Shown here one piece after another: positions 7,188 through 15,373 of a DNA stretch of 64,000 nucleotides. The notes below the pieces were generated by a model. That model was not told the origin of the DNA. It ran no database searches and saw only the letters and a program-made list of their open reading frames with translations. The translations under genes and the position numbers were made by a program. The stretch is taken from NCBI GenBank assembly GCA_020638495.1, contig JACKIN010000002.1:124001-188000 (forward strand), in the 5' to 3' direction. The stretch is from Geminicoccaceae bacterium (GTDB taxonomy: Bacteria > Pseudomonadota > Alphaproteobacteria > Geminicoccales > Geminicoccaceae). Numbering within the stretch: the stretch's first letter is position 1; each line of letters begins with the position of its first letter.

Positions 7188-8828
7188 ATGAACAGGCTCA
7201 ACGCGCTGCTCGCCGGCGCATCCGCACTCGCGCTGCTGGCCGGACCGGCCTCGGCCGGCGAGTATGTCGAATGGCAGGACGACGGCAGCGTGCTGCTGAA
7301 GCTGTCACCAGAGTACGATTCGGCGGTGATCGAGGTTCCGGCTGGTGAGCTCGGCAGCCTGTTCGGGCCGGACGAGCAGCCCTTCGCCGGCGACGAGATC
7401 ACCGTCCTCACCCTCGATTCCGGCCCCAAGGGCGGGATCTCCGGCCCGATCTACGCCTTTCGCCCGGTCTTCGAGGAGCTGACCGGGGCGAAGGTCAACA
7501 TCGCCCTCGTGCCGATCAGCGAGCTCTACACCAAGATCTTCCTCGATCTCAGGAATGGCACCGGCGAATATGACGGCATGATCGTCGGCGCCTTCATGTA
7601 TGGCGACCTGATCGACGGCAACTACATCCTGCCGGTCGACGACTGGCAGCAGAGCGGTGATTTCCCGGCCTGGTCCTACGACGTGATGCCGGATGCCCTG
7701 CGGACGATCTACACCTGGGACGGCGTCGGCTACGGCGTCCTCAGCGATGCCGACGGCCAGGTCCTCTACTACCGCCGCGACCTGCTCAACGACCCGGAGC
7801 ACCAGGCGGCCTTCAAGGCCGAGCACGGCTACGACATGCCGGTGCCGCCCGCGACCCTGCAGCAGCTTCGGGACATCGCTGCCTATTTCGACGGCAAGAA
7901 CTTCGATGCCAACGACCCCGAGCCCGATTCCGGTGTCGTGCTGCACCTCAAGGTGCGCGAGCAGGGTCTCTACCACTTCATGACGCTGGCTACGTCCTTC
8001 GCCGTCACGCCGGGCGAGCTCAGCGAGACCCAGGGTGTCTACTGGTTCAACCCGACCGACATGACCCCGCTGATCAACAGCCCCGGCCACGTCAAGGCGC
8101 TCGAGTACCTGAAGGATCTGGCCCAGTTCGGCCCGGATGCGCAGGTCAGCTGGAGCCTCGGCGAGGCCTGGGACTATTTCCTGCGCGGCAAGGCGGTCTT
8201 CAACTTCTCCTATGGCGACGTGGCGCCGCTCGCCCAGGACGAATCGCGCTCGAACATCCGCGGCAAGATCGGCTCGACCATCCTGCCGGCCTCGGACACC
8301 TACTGGGACATGAACAAGCAGGAGTTCGTCACCACCGACACGCCGCGCAAGGTCGGCAACGTCACCGGTGGCTCGTGGCACGGCGTGGTGTCCTCGCTGT
8401 CGGATTCGCCGGAGACGACCTATGCCTTCTGGTCGCTGATGGCGACCAAGCCGATCTCGAAGTGGCTCGCGACCTATGGCTGGGACGGCGTCGACCCGGG
8501 CTACAGCTACCAGTTCCTGGAGCCGGTCGGCGAGGCCAAGCTCGAGGACTACCTGGCCGCCGGCTGGGACGCGACCGACGTGCAGGAATACCTCCAAGCG
8601 TACTATGATAACTTCAACGCCGAGGTGATGCTGCCCTACCTGCGCATCACCGGGACCCAGGAATACTACGACATCCTGGACTCGAACCTGTCGGCGGCGA
8701 TGAGCGGCGCCAAGACGCCGCAGCAGGCGTTGGATGACACGGCCGCCGGCTGGGAGCAGGTCACCGACCGGCTCGGCCGCGAGAAGCAGCTCGAGGCCTA
8801 TCAGGCAGCCATCGGCTGGCAGGGCTGA
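7188..8828 (+). CDS. Carbohydrate ABC transporter, periplasmic binding protein
   Basis: 546 aa, family-1 extracellular solute-binding protein. The ATG at 7188 has a GGGAGG ribosome site and begins a signal peptide (MNRLNALLAGASALALLAGPASA, cleaved near residue 23); an in-frame start 30 codons earlier would hide it. The mature protein has the typical fold: an early VPISELYTKIFLDLRNGTGEYD, a Trp/Tyr-rich ligand region (WFNPTD, WSLGEAWDYF) and a long C-terminal helical part. It delivers a sugar or glycoside to the two permeases that follow. The De Ley-Doudoroff genes 4 kb away make a galactose/galactonate-type substrate thinkable, not shown. Confidence 0.9.
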   Translation: MNRLNALLAGASALALLAGPASAGEYVEWQDDGSVLLKLSPEYDSAVIEVPAGELGSLFGPDEQPFAGDEITVLTLDSGPKGGISGPIYAFRPVFEELTGAKVNIALVPISELYTKIFLDLRNGTGEYDGMIVGAFMYGDLIDGNYILPVDDWQQSGDFPAWSYDVMPDALRTIYTWDGVGYGVLSDADGQVLYYRRDLLNDPEHQAAFKAEHGYDMPVPPATLQQLRDIAAYFDGKNFDANDPEPDSGVVLHLKVREQGLYHFMTLATSFAVTPGELSETQGVYWFNPTDMTPLINSPGHVKALEYLKDLAQFGPDAQVSWSLGEAWDYFLRGKAVFNFSYGDVAPLAQDESRSNIRGKIGSTILPASDTYWDMNKQEFVTTDTPRKVGNVTGGSWHGVVSSLSDSPETTYAFWSLMATKPISKWLATYGWDGVDPGYSYQFLEPVGEAKLEDYLAAGWDATDVQEYLQAYYDNFNAEVMLPYLRITGTQEYYDILDSNLSAAMSGAKTPQQALDDTAAGWEQVTDRLGREKQLEAYQAAIGWQG

Positions 8829-8848
8829 ACCACCCGTCGACCTGAGGA

Positions 8849-8870
8849 CCGCCCGGCTTCGGCCGGGCGG
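8849..8870 (+). other. UUCG-capped intercistronic hairpin
   Basis: CCGCCCGGC, then TTCG, then GCCGGGCGG: a perfect 9-bp stem with a UUCG tetraloop, between the binding-protein stop and the first permease. Such hairpins protect the upstream message and give excess binding protein relative to permeases; some readthrough would be expected. Confidence 0.6.
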
Positions 8871-8918
8871 CGCCTCCTTTCCACCATGCTCGAGCCCGAT
8901 CCGGAGTGGTGACCGCCG

Positions 8919-9866
8919 ATGCGCTGGACAAGCTCCGTCCGCAATTTCTTCCTGATGCCGGCCGTCATCTGGGTGCTGGTGTTCACCATCTTCCCGCTCG
9001 GCTACTCGCTCTACGCGGCGTTCCATAACGTCACGAACGAGACCATCGTCAATCGCATGGAGGTGCCGCGCCTCGACAAGGCAGGCGAGCCCGTCCTCCG
9101 TCCGGACGGCACGCCGCGCATGAAGACCGAGGTCGTACGCGAGACGGTCACCAAGTGGGAGTTCGTCGGGCTCGACAATTTCAAGCGGCTGTTCACCGAT
9201 ACGGTGCTGCACGAGGCGATCAAGGTCACGGCGATTTTCGTCGGTGTCGGGCTGGCCATCCAGATGACGCTCGGCCTGGCGCTGGCCATGCTGTTCAATC
9301 GCGACATGCCCGGTCGATCTCTCTTGCGCACGATCATGATCCTGCCGATCTTCACGACACCGGTCGCCGCCGGCTATCTCTTCTTCACGATCTTCTACGA
9401 GGAAGGCGGCCCCTTGGGCTGGACCGGCATTCCCTGGCTCTCCAACCCGTCCTGGGCACTCTTCTCGGTCATCGTCGTCGACGTCTGGCAGTGGACGCCC
9501 TTCTGCTTCCTCGTCTTCCTGGCAGCCCTGCAGGGCATCCCGGACGAGCTTCTGGAGGCTGTGAAGCTCGACACGAACTCCAACTGGACGACCTTCAGGG
9601 AGGTCCTGCTGCCGCTCCTGATGCCGACCATCGTCATCGTGCTGCTGCTGCGCTTCGCCGAGGCCATGAAGGTCTTCGACATCGTGGCATCGCTGACCGT
9701 CGGCGGGCCGGGCAACGCCACGCAGTCGCTCTCCTATCTGGCCTTTCGAACGGGGCTGCGCTTCTTCGACGTCGGCTATGCCTCGGCCATCGCCTACACG
9801 CTGCTCGCCCTGGTCATGGTGGTCGTGACCATCCTCTTCAAACGCATCCGGACAATCTATGCCTGA
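8919..9866 (+). CDS. Carbohydrate ABC transporter permease (MalF-type)
   Basis: 315 aa integral membrane protein with about six helices. It has an extended first periplasmic loop (residues 40-85), typical of MalF-like subunits, and the cytoplasmic EAA loop LLEAVKLDTNSNWTTFREVLLPLLMPT near residue 210 that docks on the ATPase. It overlaps the following permease gene by 8 nt, so the two are translationally coupled. Confidence 0.92.
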   Translation: MRWTSSVRNFFLMPAVIWVLVFTIFPLGYSLYAAFHNVTNETIVNRMEVPRLDKAGEPVLRPDGTPRMKTEVVRETVTKWEFVGLDNFKRLFTDTVLHEAIKVTAIFVGVGLAIQMTLGLALAMLFNRDMPGRSLLRTIMILPIFTTPVAAGYLFFTIFYEEGGPLGWTGIPWLSNPSWALFSVIVVDVWQWTPFCFLVFLAALQGIPDELLEAVKLDTNSNWTTFREVLLPLLMPTIVIVLLLRFAEAMKVFDIVASLTVGGPGNATQSLSYLAFRTGLRFFDVGYASAIAYTLLALVMVVVTILFKRIRTIYA

Positions 9867-10731
9867 CGCCCACGCTGCCGAGCTGCCGGCGACCCGGCGG
9901 CGGATGTCCATGACGGACAGCCTCTGCTGGCTGCTCGCTATCGCGGTCACCCTGCTCTTCTTCTTTCCGCTCTATTGGGCGGTGTCGACGAGCCTGCGCA
10001 ACCCGGCGGACACCTTCACGGTGACCGGCATCGGCATCCCCTTCATCAACTTCACGCCGACGCTCGACAACTTCCGCACCGAGCTCAGCACACCCGAGGG
10101 CTTTCGGGCGCTCCGGACCAGCCTCTTCGTCTCCATCACGGCGACGCTTTTGGCGCTGATGCTCGGCATGCCCGCGGCCTACGCGCTCGCCCGCTTCCGC
10201 TACTGGTCGAACGCCGACATCACCGTCTGGTTCCTGTCGCAGCGCGTCCTGCCGCCGGTGGCGACGCTGATCCCGTTCTACATCGTCTTTCGCAATATCG
10301 GGCTGCTCGACACGCCCTATGCGCTGATCCTCATCAACACGACCTTCGTCCTGCCCTTCGTCGTCGTCATCATGCGCCAGACCTTCCTCGACCTGCCGGT
10401 CGAGCTCGAGGAATCGGCGATGGTCGACGGGGCCAGCTATTTCGGCGCCTTCATGCGCATCGCCCTGCCGCTCGCCGCGCCGGCCGCCGCCGCCACGGCG
10501 ATGATCATCTTCGCCTTCACCTGGAACGAGTTCCTCTTCTCGTCGTCGCTGGGCATCACCCAGACCAAGATGATGCCGGCCCACATGGCCGGCGCCGTCG
10601 ACACCCGCGGCATCCAGTTCTGGTTCATGGCCACCCGCGCCCTCATCGCCATGATCCCGCCGGTGCTGCTGGCCCTCCTGGCGCAGCGCTACATCGTCCG
10701 CGGCCTGACGCTGGGTGCCGTCAAGGGCTAG
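9859..10731 (+). CDS. Carbohydrate ABC transporter permease (MalG-type)
   Basis: 290 aa, six predicted helices. The EAA motif reads ELEESAMVDGASYFGAFMRIALPLAAP near residue 190. The N-terminus (FFFPLYWAVSTSLRNP) and C-terminus (AQRYIVRGLTLGAVKG) are characteristic of the MalG side of sugar importers. No ATPase gene follows: downstream come a terminator-like hairpin, an unrelated ABC ATPase remnant on the other strand and an IS30 element. The importer presumably borrows an MsmK/UgpC-type ATPase encoded elsewhere. Confidence 0.93.
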   Translation: MPDAHAAELPATRRRMSMTDSLCWLLAIAVTLLFFFPLYWAVSTSLRNPADTFTVTGIGIPFINFTPTLDNFRTELSTPEGFRALRTSLFVSITATLLALMLGMPAAYALARFRYWSNADITVWFLSQRVLPPVATLIPFYIVFRNIGLLDTPYALILINTTFVLPFVVVIMRQTFLDLPVELEESAMVDGASYFGAFMRIALPLAAPAAAATAMIIFAFTWNEFLFSSSLGITQTKMMPAHMAGAVDTRGIQFWFMATRALIAMIPPVLLALLAQRYIVRGLTLGAVKG

Positions 10732-10797
10732 CCGGCCGCGTTCGCGTCGGTGAAGCGAGGGGAAACCGGGAAAATGGCGGAGAGGCAATGCCTCCCC

Positions 10798-10817
10798 ACC
10801 GGCCCCTCCGGTCCTTT
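10798..10817 (+). terminator. Weak terminator after the sugar importer
   Basis: ACCGG-CCCCT-CCGGT stem-loop followed by CCTTTT, about 70 nt after the permease stop. An imperfect hairpin GGAGAGGC/GCCTCCCC lies just before it. Short stem, so modest confidence. Confidence 0.35.
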
Positions 10818-10864
10818 TGCGTGGTGATGGCTGGAGCGGCGGCGCAAGGGTTGGGGTTGCCCTT

Positions 10865-11041
10865 GGAAACCGCGCTCCGGCGCACCGACTTCGACAGTGC
10901 CACGACATCGACCTGCTCGCCCGCCTCGGTGCGAACGCGGATGGCGCCCGCGATCGGTGTCAGGGCGCGCAGGATGCAGCACGAGGTGGTGGTCTTGCCG
11001 TAGCCGGATTCGTCAACCGCGGCGATCCCGCCTAGCGTATA
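10865..11041 (-). pseudogene. Remnant of an oligopeptide-type ABC ATPase
   Basis: On the minus strand the translation DESGYGKTTTSCCILRALTP and then AIRVRTEAGEQVDVVALSKSVRR matches the Walker-A region of DppD/OppF-type ATPases (usually GESGSGKTTxxRCILRALxPTxG, then a strand and the D-loop approach). Only about 55 codons survive. The P-loop is changed to GYGKTT, and no start, Walker B or signature motif remains. It is oriented away from the sugar importer and so is not its missing ATPase. The IS30 element lies about 145 bp away and may have taken part in the deletion. The family assignment is by pattern recognition. Confidence 0.55.
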
Positions 11042-11186
11042 GCGAGCAAAAAAAAGCGCGCAGGCCAAAGCGAACTACCTTGGCCCGCGCGGAGCCATGA
11101 CTGCGTGCCGCTGCCCGATCCGGCGCGCCAGCCGGGTCACCAGGACTCGCCCGTGACGGCTTCGCCGCCGACCGCTGACCCGGTGC

Positions 11187-12267
11187 ATTCATGTGCGAAG
11201 CGCAACATGTCGATGAAAGCTGATATCGACGTTGTTGCCAAGCTCGGCGAGGAAGGCCTCGACGGGTGATCTGAAGCCGAGGCACTTCCGGGGCGTGAGG
11301 TTGAGGGTCATGGCGATCTCCTGGATATCGGCTTCGGTCATGGCGTCGAGATCGGCTGTTCTCGGCAGCCATCGTCGGATGCGACCGTTGGCGTTCTCGA
11401 TCCCACCCTTTTGCCAGGAGGCGTAGGCGTCGCAGAAATAGGTGGTGGCGCTGACCAGGCCGCGGAGTAGGCTGTGCCGGGCAAAGGTGGTGTCGTTGTC
11501 GAACGTCACCGAGCCGCGCATCGGCATGGTCAGCCGCTTGAGCACGGCCATCATGACGGCGATGGTCTCGGCTGCGGTCTTGCCCATAAGGCGGGCCATG
11601 AGGGTCAGCCGGGTCTTGCGCTCGTGCAGGACGAGGACGGGTCGGGCGTGCTTGCAGATGACGAGATCGGCCTCCCAGTGGCCGGGCTCGGCGCGGGCGG
11701 CGGCGCTCGCCGATCGCTCGGACACGTGGACCTTGTCCCTGATCCGATCCTTGCTGTCACGGGCACGCCGCCGGCCGCGTTTCGCCTTGCCGCGCGGCAG
11801 ATAACGCCAGAGCTTGGCGGTCTTCTGAGCGGGCCGGAAGATCCAGGCGTAGATCGTCTCGGTCGAGACGTAGCGCAGGCCGCGCTCCACACCTCGCTTC
11901 AGGCGACCGGCGATCTGCTCCGGTGTCCAGCCCTCGGCCAGGCGGTCGGTAACGTAATCAGCGAGGGCCGGATCGCGCTCGAGCACTGCAGGCCGCTGCC
12001 GCCTGAGCAGATACGATCCTTCGGCGATCGTTGGTCGATAAGCACCGCTCGCCAGCGCGTTACGCCGCAGTTCCCGGCTGATCGTCGCCGGTGAGCGACC
12101 CAGGGCCTGAGCGATCGCCCTGACGCTCTGCCCTTCGGCTTGCAAAGCCGCGATCCGGTCCCGTTCCTCGGCGGTGAGATGGCGGTAGCTTCCCATGGCA
12201 ACACCATTTGCTGTTCGGCATCAGATAGATGCCCGATTCATCACGGTGTTGCACCTCATCACGGAAT
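11187..12267 (-). mobile_element. IS30-family insertion sequence
   Basis: About 1.08 kb with a single transposase gene. The ends form an imperfect inverted repeat of about 35 bp: inward from the left, ATTC..GCGCAACATGTCGATGAA; inward from the right, ATTC..GTGCAACACCGTGATGAA. Roughly 60% of positions match. The transposase stop codon lies inside the left repeat, as often happens in compact IS elements. I could not identify a convincing target duplication, so the exact boundaries are approximate. Confidence 0.7.
11189..12196 (-). CDS. IS30-family transposase
   Basis: 335 aa, full length for IS30. An N-terminal helix-turn-helix (HLTAEERDRIAALQAEGQSVRAIAQ, then RSPATISRELRRN) recognises the terminal repeats. 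The RNase-H-like catalytic core has the DDE triad: Asp in GHWEADLV, Asp in VTFDNDTTFA and Glu in WQKGGIENANGRIRRWLPR. The frame is intact with no internal stops, so it may be active. It is transcribed away from the adjacent membrane-protein gene; its right end lies about 30 bp from that gene's start. Confidence 0.95.
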   Translation of the reverse strand: MGSYRHLTAEERDRIAALQAEGQSVRAIAQALGRSPATISRELRRNALASGAYRPTIAEGSYLLRRQRPAVLERDPALADYVTDRLAEGWTPEQIAGRLKRGVERGLRYVSTETIYAWIFRPAQKTAKLWRYLPRGKAKRGRRRARDSKDRIRDKVHVSERSASAAARAEPGHWEADLVICKHARPVLVLHERKTRLTLMARLMGKTAAETIAVMMAVLKRLTMPMRGSVTFDNDTTFARHSLLRGLVSATTYFCDAYASWQKGGIENANGRIRRWLPRTADLDAMTEADIQEIAMTLNLTPRKCLGFRSPVEAFLAELGNNVDISFHRHVALRT

Positions 12268-12299
12268 CCACGCCCCCCACCCGAGAAAAGGCGCCAGGA

Positions 12300-13064
12300 A
12301 TGCACGATTCGGCGAGCCATGACATGGCCAGCAAGGTGGCGAAGGTCACATTCGCGTTCTGGGTCATGAAGATCATCGCCACGACACTGGGCGAGACGAC
12401 CGGCGACTTCATCGCGCAGACGCTCGCTCTCGGCTATGTCGCCGGGCTGGCCATCACCGCCACGGCGCTGATCGTGATCCTTGTGATGCAGATTCGCGCC
12501 GAGAGGTTTCATGCCGCCCTGTTCTGGGCCGCCATCGTCGCGACGACGACGGCCGGCACCGAGGTGTCCGATCTCATGGATCGCACGCTCGGCTTCGGCT
12601 ACGTCATCGGCTCGCTGGTGCTGCTCGCCGGCCTGGCCGCGACTTTGCTCATCTGGCGCCTGCGGGAAAAGAGCCTGAGCGTCTACCCGATCGTCGATCG
12701 CCGTGTCGAGATCATGTTCTGGATCGCGGTGGTGTTCTCCAACAGTCTCGGCACAGCTTTCGGGGATGCCCTCGTCGACGTCGTCGGCCTCAGCTACATG
12801 CAGGGTGCAGTCGTGACCTCGGCCGTGATCGGCGTCGTGCTGCTTCTGCATTCTGCGACGAGCGTCGACAAGATCATGCTCTTCTGGATCGCCTTCGTCT
12901 TCACGCGTCCGTTCGGCGCGACCTTCGGCGATTTTCTCACCAAGCCCATGGCCAAGGGCGGCCTGGAGCTTGGCACCCTCCATGCGTCGGCCGTGGCGCT
13001 CGTCCTCCTGTCCGCCATCGTCCTCGTGACCATGTGGCGGCAACGCCCTCGAGCGATCGCGTGA
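12300..13064 (+). CDS. Multi-span membrane protein of unknown function (COG4705-like)
   Basis: About 254 aa with seven or eight hydrophobic helices arranged as an internal repeat: KIIATTLGETTGDF, ATTTAGTEVSDLMDRTLGFGY, FSNSLGTAFGDALVDVVGLSY and FTRPFGATFGDFLTKPM each place small residues, Thr and an acidic residue in a helix. I recognise this as the uncharacterised COG4705 membrane family; the acidic and Thr residues hint at transport of a small ion or solute. The start is uncertain: ATG at 12300 or 12324, with no strong ribosome site. The IS30 end lies about 30 bp upstream and may have changed its promoter. Confidence 0.75.
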   Translation: MHDSASHDMASKVAKVTFAFWVMKIIATTLGETTGDFIAQTLALGYVAGLAITATALIVILVMQIRAERFHAALFWAAIVATTTAGTEVSDLMDRTLGFGYVIGSLVLLAGLAATLLIWRLREKSLSVYPIVDRRVEIMFWIAVVFSNSLGTAFGDALVDVVGLSYMQGAVVTSAVIGVVLLLHSATSVDKIMLFWIAFVFTRPFGATFGDFLTKPMAKGGLELGTLHASAVALVLLSAIVLVTMWRQRPRAIA

Positions 13065-13081
13065 AGCGGCGCAGTCGCGGC

Positions 13082-14338
13082 ATGTCCGACACGCCGCGGC
13101 TCGACGCCGCCGACATCGGCAGGCCGTTCCCGCTCCTCCGCGTCTTCCTCCTGATCCTGCTGCCGCTGCTCCTCGTCAGCTCGGTCGGGCTCGTGATCAT
13201 GTTGCAGGGCGCCATCTCCACGAGTGCCGAGAAGCTGTTCGCCGACCAGGAGATCAGGCTCGTCCGCTCCATGCTGGTCGCCGACGGCCAGTTCGATGGC
13301 AGGTCGCCAGCATCGGCGTCGATCGTCGCCGACCTGCGGACCGAGATGGCGGAAGCAGGAATAGCCTGCCTTTCCCTCGTCACGCCGGACGGCGAGCCCG
13401 TCGCCGAGATCGCTGGTGAGGCGTCCTGCGCGACCCCGGATGCCGCCGCCTTCCGTGAAGTGACCGAGGATGGCGGCGGCGCCGTGCTGGCGGAAAACAT
13501 CGTCCTGCCCGATCATTGGACATCGCTGGGCACCGTGACGCTTCCCGAGTCGGATGAGGGCCGGGCCGGCAACGATCTCGTGGTGGCCGTGACCCGCCGC
13601 AGCGTCTCGCTGGAGGCGGCGATCGCCAGGCTGAGCGGCTTTTGGACGATCGTGTTCGGTGGGCTCTTCCTTCTCGCCGTACTGGCGACAGGGTTCGTCA
13701 TCGCCCGGGCGCAGGGGACGATCGATCGCCAGGCGGCCTACGTGCTCGGTGTCCACCGGCGGCTCGGCCGTTTCCTTTCGGTCGCAGCCGTCCGCACGGC
13801 GATCGACGACGACGCGGCGCCAACACGTTTTTCCGCCTTGGTCATGTTCCTCGATCTTCGCGACTTCTCGAGCTTCGCCGAGGCGGCACCGCCGCGCGAG
13901 GTCGCTGCCCTCGTCGACGCCTTCGTCACGGCGGTCGCCGGTGCCGTCGCCGACCAGGGCGGCGAGATCGACAAGATCGTCGGCGACGGCATCCTCGCCT
14001 TCTTCCGCGGCGACGACGCGACCGGGCGCGCCCTCGTCGCCGCCATAGCCAGCATCGAGGCCTGCCAGTCGCTGGCCCGCCGTCCCGGGATCGGCCTCTA
14101 CCGGGGCGAGGTCATCGCCACGGCGCTCGGCACCGGTCAGAGGGCCGATTTCACCATCCTCGGCCGAACCGTGAACCTGGCCTCGCGCCTCTGCTCGCTG
14201 GCGGCGGAAAACGAGATCACGATGCCCGAGGACCTCGCCGCCGAGGCAGGCCCGAAGCTCGTGGAAACTTCCAGAAGGCTGGTGCAGCCCCGACATCACA
14301 GCCAGGAACTCCTCGTCGTCTCGTTCAGGCTGGCATGA
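13082..14338 (+). CDS. Membrane-bound class III adenylate cyclase
   Basis: About 418 aa. Two transmembrane helices (residues about 20-42 and 195-218) enclose a roughly 150-residue periplasmic sensor region, followed by a cytoplasmic class III cyclase domain. The catalytic set is complete: metal-binding Asp in FLDLRDFSSF and in KIVGDGILAFF, adenine-selecting Lys in GEIDKIVGD, the Asp/Thr pair in ADFTILGRTVN, and transition-state Asn/Arg in NLASRLC. It should make cAMP in response to an external cue. It starts 17 nt after the COG4705-like gene (or overlaps it if the ATG at 13034 is used), so the pair is probably co-expressed. Confidence 0.88.
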   Translation: MSDTPRLDAADIGRPFPLLRVFLLILLPLLLVSSVGLVIMLQGAISTSAEKLFADQEIRLVRSMLVADGQFDGRSPASASIVADLRTEMAEAGIACLSLVTPDGEPVAEIAGEASCATPDAAAFREVTEDGGGAVLAENIVLPDHWTSLGTVTLPESDEGRAGNDLVVAVTRRSVSLEAAIARLSGFWTIVFGGLFLLAVLATGFVIARAQGTIDRQAAYVLGVHRRLGRFLSVAAVRTAIDDDAAPTRFSALVMFLDLRDFSSFAEAAPPREVAALVDAFVTAVAGAVADQGGEIDKIVGDGILAFFRGDDATGRALVAAIASIEACQSLARRPGIGLYRGEVIATALGTGQRADFTILGRTVNLASRLCSLAAENEITMPEDLAAEAGPKLVETSRRLVQPRHHSQELLVVSFRLA

Positions 14339-14439
14339 TCCGCCGAAGGCGACCGTCGGCTACACCACGCCCGCGAACATGATCTCGCATGCCGCCTCTC
14401 CTTCACCGGTTGTTAACCCTAACGCGCGATAACCGAACC

Positions 14440-14739
14440 ATGCTCCAGGTCCGCCCCGTCTTCGTGCGCGAAGCCGCCCTGCTGCTGGCCGAGCTCGCCG
14501 GCCAGGCGACGGCGGGTGACGGGTTCGCGCGGGCGCTGGAGGAGCGCCGGGGCGGGGCCGGGCGGGCGATGGAGCGGCGTCCGCAGCCGGAACGCGCCTC
14601 GGGGTTCGAGGTGCATGCCTTCCTGCCGGAGGGGCCGGAACGCGCAGGCCCGCCCTTCGCCTTCGCCGCCTATGCCGCGCGCCTCGCCCATCGCATGGTC
14701 TTCGAGGGGCCGGTGGCAGGGCTCCGGCTCAGCGCCTGA
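14440..14739 (+). CDS. Hypothetical protein, about 99 aa
   Basis: Short frame with good local coding character: MLQVRPVFVREAALLLAELAGQAT, then an Arg/Gly-rich middle and a C-terminal FAAYAARLAHRMVFEGPVAGLRL helix. No family recognised. It is convergent with dgoA and the two coding ends overlap by about 11 bp. A start 17 codons earlier (14389) is possible. Confidence 0.45.
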   Translation: MLQVRPVFVREAALLLAELAGQATAGDGFARALEERRGGAGRAMERRPQPERASGFEVHAFLPEGPERAGPPFAFAAYAARLAHRMVFEGPVAGLRLSA

Positions 14740-15373
14740 GCTCGCCCCAGGCATCGACGAAGGCGCTGGCGCGAGAGCCGATCTCGGCCGGTTCGAACTC
14801 CGGCTTGAAGAGCGCCGAGCCGAGGCCGAAGCCCGCAGCGCCGGCGGCGACATAGCCTGCCATGGTGGCGGGCTCGATGCCGCCGACCGGCAGCAGGCGG
14901 GTGCCCTTCGGCAGCACCGCCAGCATCGCCTTGACCGCCTTGGGTGGCAGGATCTCGGCCGGGAAGATCTTGAGCCCGTCGGCCCCGGCGGCGAGGGCCG
15001 CGAAGGCTTCGGTCGGGGTGGCGATGCCGGGCACGCAGACGAGGCCCTGCGCCTTGGCCTCGGCGATGACCTCGACGTCGGCATGCGGCATGACGACGAG
15101 CTCGCCGCCGGCATCCCGAAGGCGGCCGACGGCGGCGGTCTCGAGCACCGTGCCGGCGCCGATGACGGCGGTGTCGCCAAAGCGGCGGGCGAGCTTCTCG
15201 ATGCTTTTGAAGGGGTCCGGCGAGTTGAGCGGCACCTCGATCAGCCGGAACCCGGCCTCGACCAGGGCGGCGCCGACCGCCTCGGCGTCGTCGGGCCGGA
15301 GCCCGCGCAGGATGGCCACGAGCGGCAATGTCGCCAGGGCGGTGTCGAGACGCTCGAGCGCGGTGTTGCTCAT
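14729..15373 (-). CDS. dgoA: 2-dehydro-3-deoxy-6-phosphogalactonate aldolase
   Basis: 214 aa KDPG/KDPGal-family class I aldolase, cleaving 2-keto-3-deoxy-6-phosphogalactonate to pyruvate and glyceraldehyde 3-phosphate. Visible motifs: LVAILRGLRPDDAEAVG, FRLIEVPLNSP, GAGTVLE and the Schiff-base Lys in GADGLKIFPAEILPP. KAVKAMLAVLPKGTRLLPVGGI completes the phosphate-binding site. The VPLNSP and FPAE variants fit DgoA better than Eda. The ATG overlaps the dgoK stop (ATGA), giving tight coupling within the De Ley-Doudoroff pair. Confidence 0.9.
   Translation of the reverse strand: MSNTALERLDTALATLPLVAILRGLRPDDAEAVGAALVEAGFRLIEVPLNSPDPFKSIEKLARRFGDTAVIGAGTVLETAAVGRLRDAGGELVVMPHADVEVIAEAKAQGLVCVPGIATPTEAFAALAAGADGLKIFPAEILPPKAVKAMLAVLPKGTRLLPVGGIEPATMAGYVAAGAAGFGLGSALFKPEFEPAEIGSRASAFVDAWGELRR

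Larger units (their letters stand above)
10732..11186. other. 455 bp without an intact gene
   Basis: Holds the importer terminator, the ABC-ATPase remnant (10865-11041) and about 145 bp of unassigned sequence before the left end of the IS30 element. Open frames here are short and show no family features. Confidence 0.6.

Noticed and set aside
7305..9950. An 881-codon open frame antisense to the sugar importer, and similar long antisense frames at 32644-35643, 44172-46112, 57601-60057 and 18477-21062
   Set aside because: GC-rich coding DNA routinely leaves long antisense frames open. Their translations are Arg/Gly/Asp/His-rich with no family motifs, whereas the opposite strand encodes clear genes.
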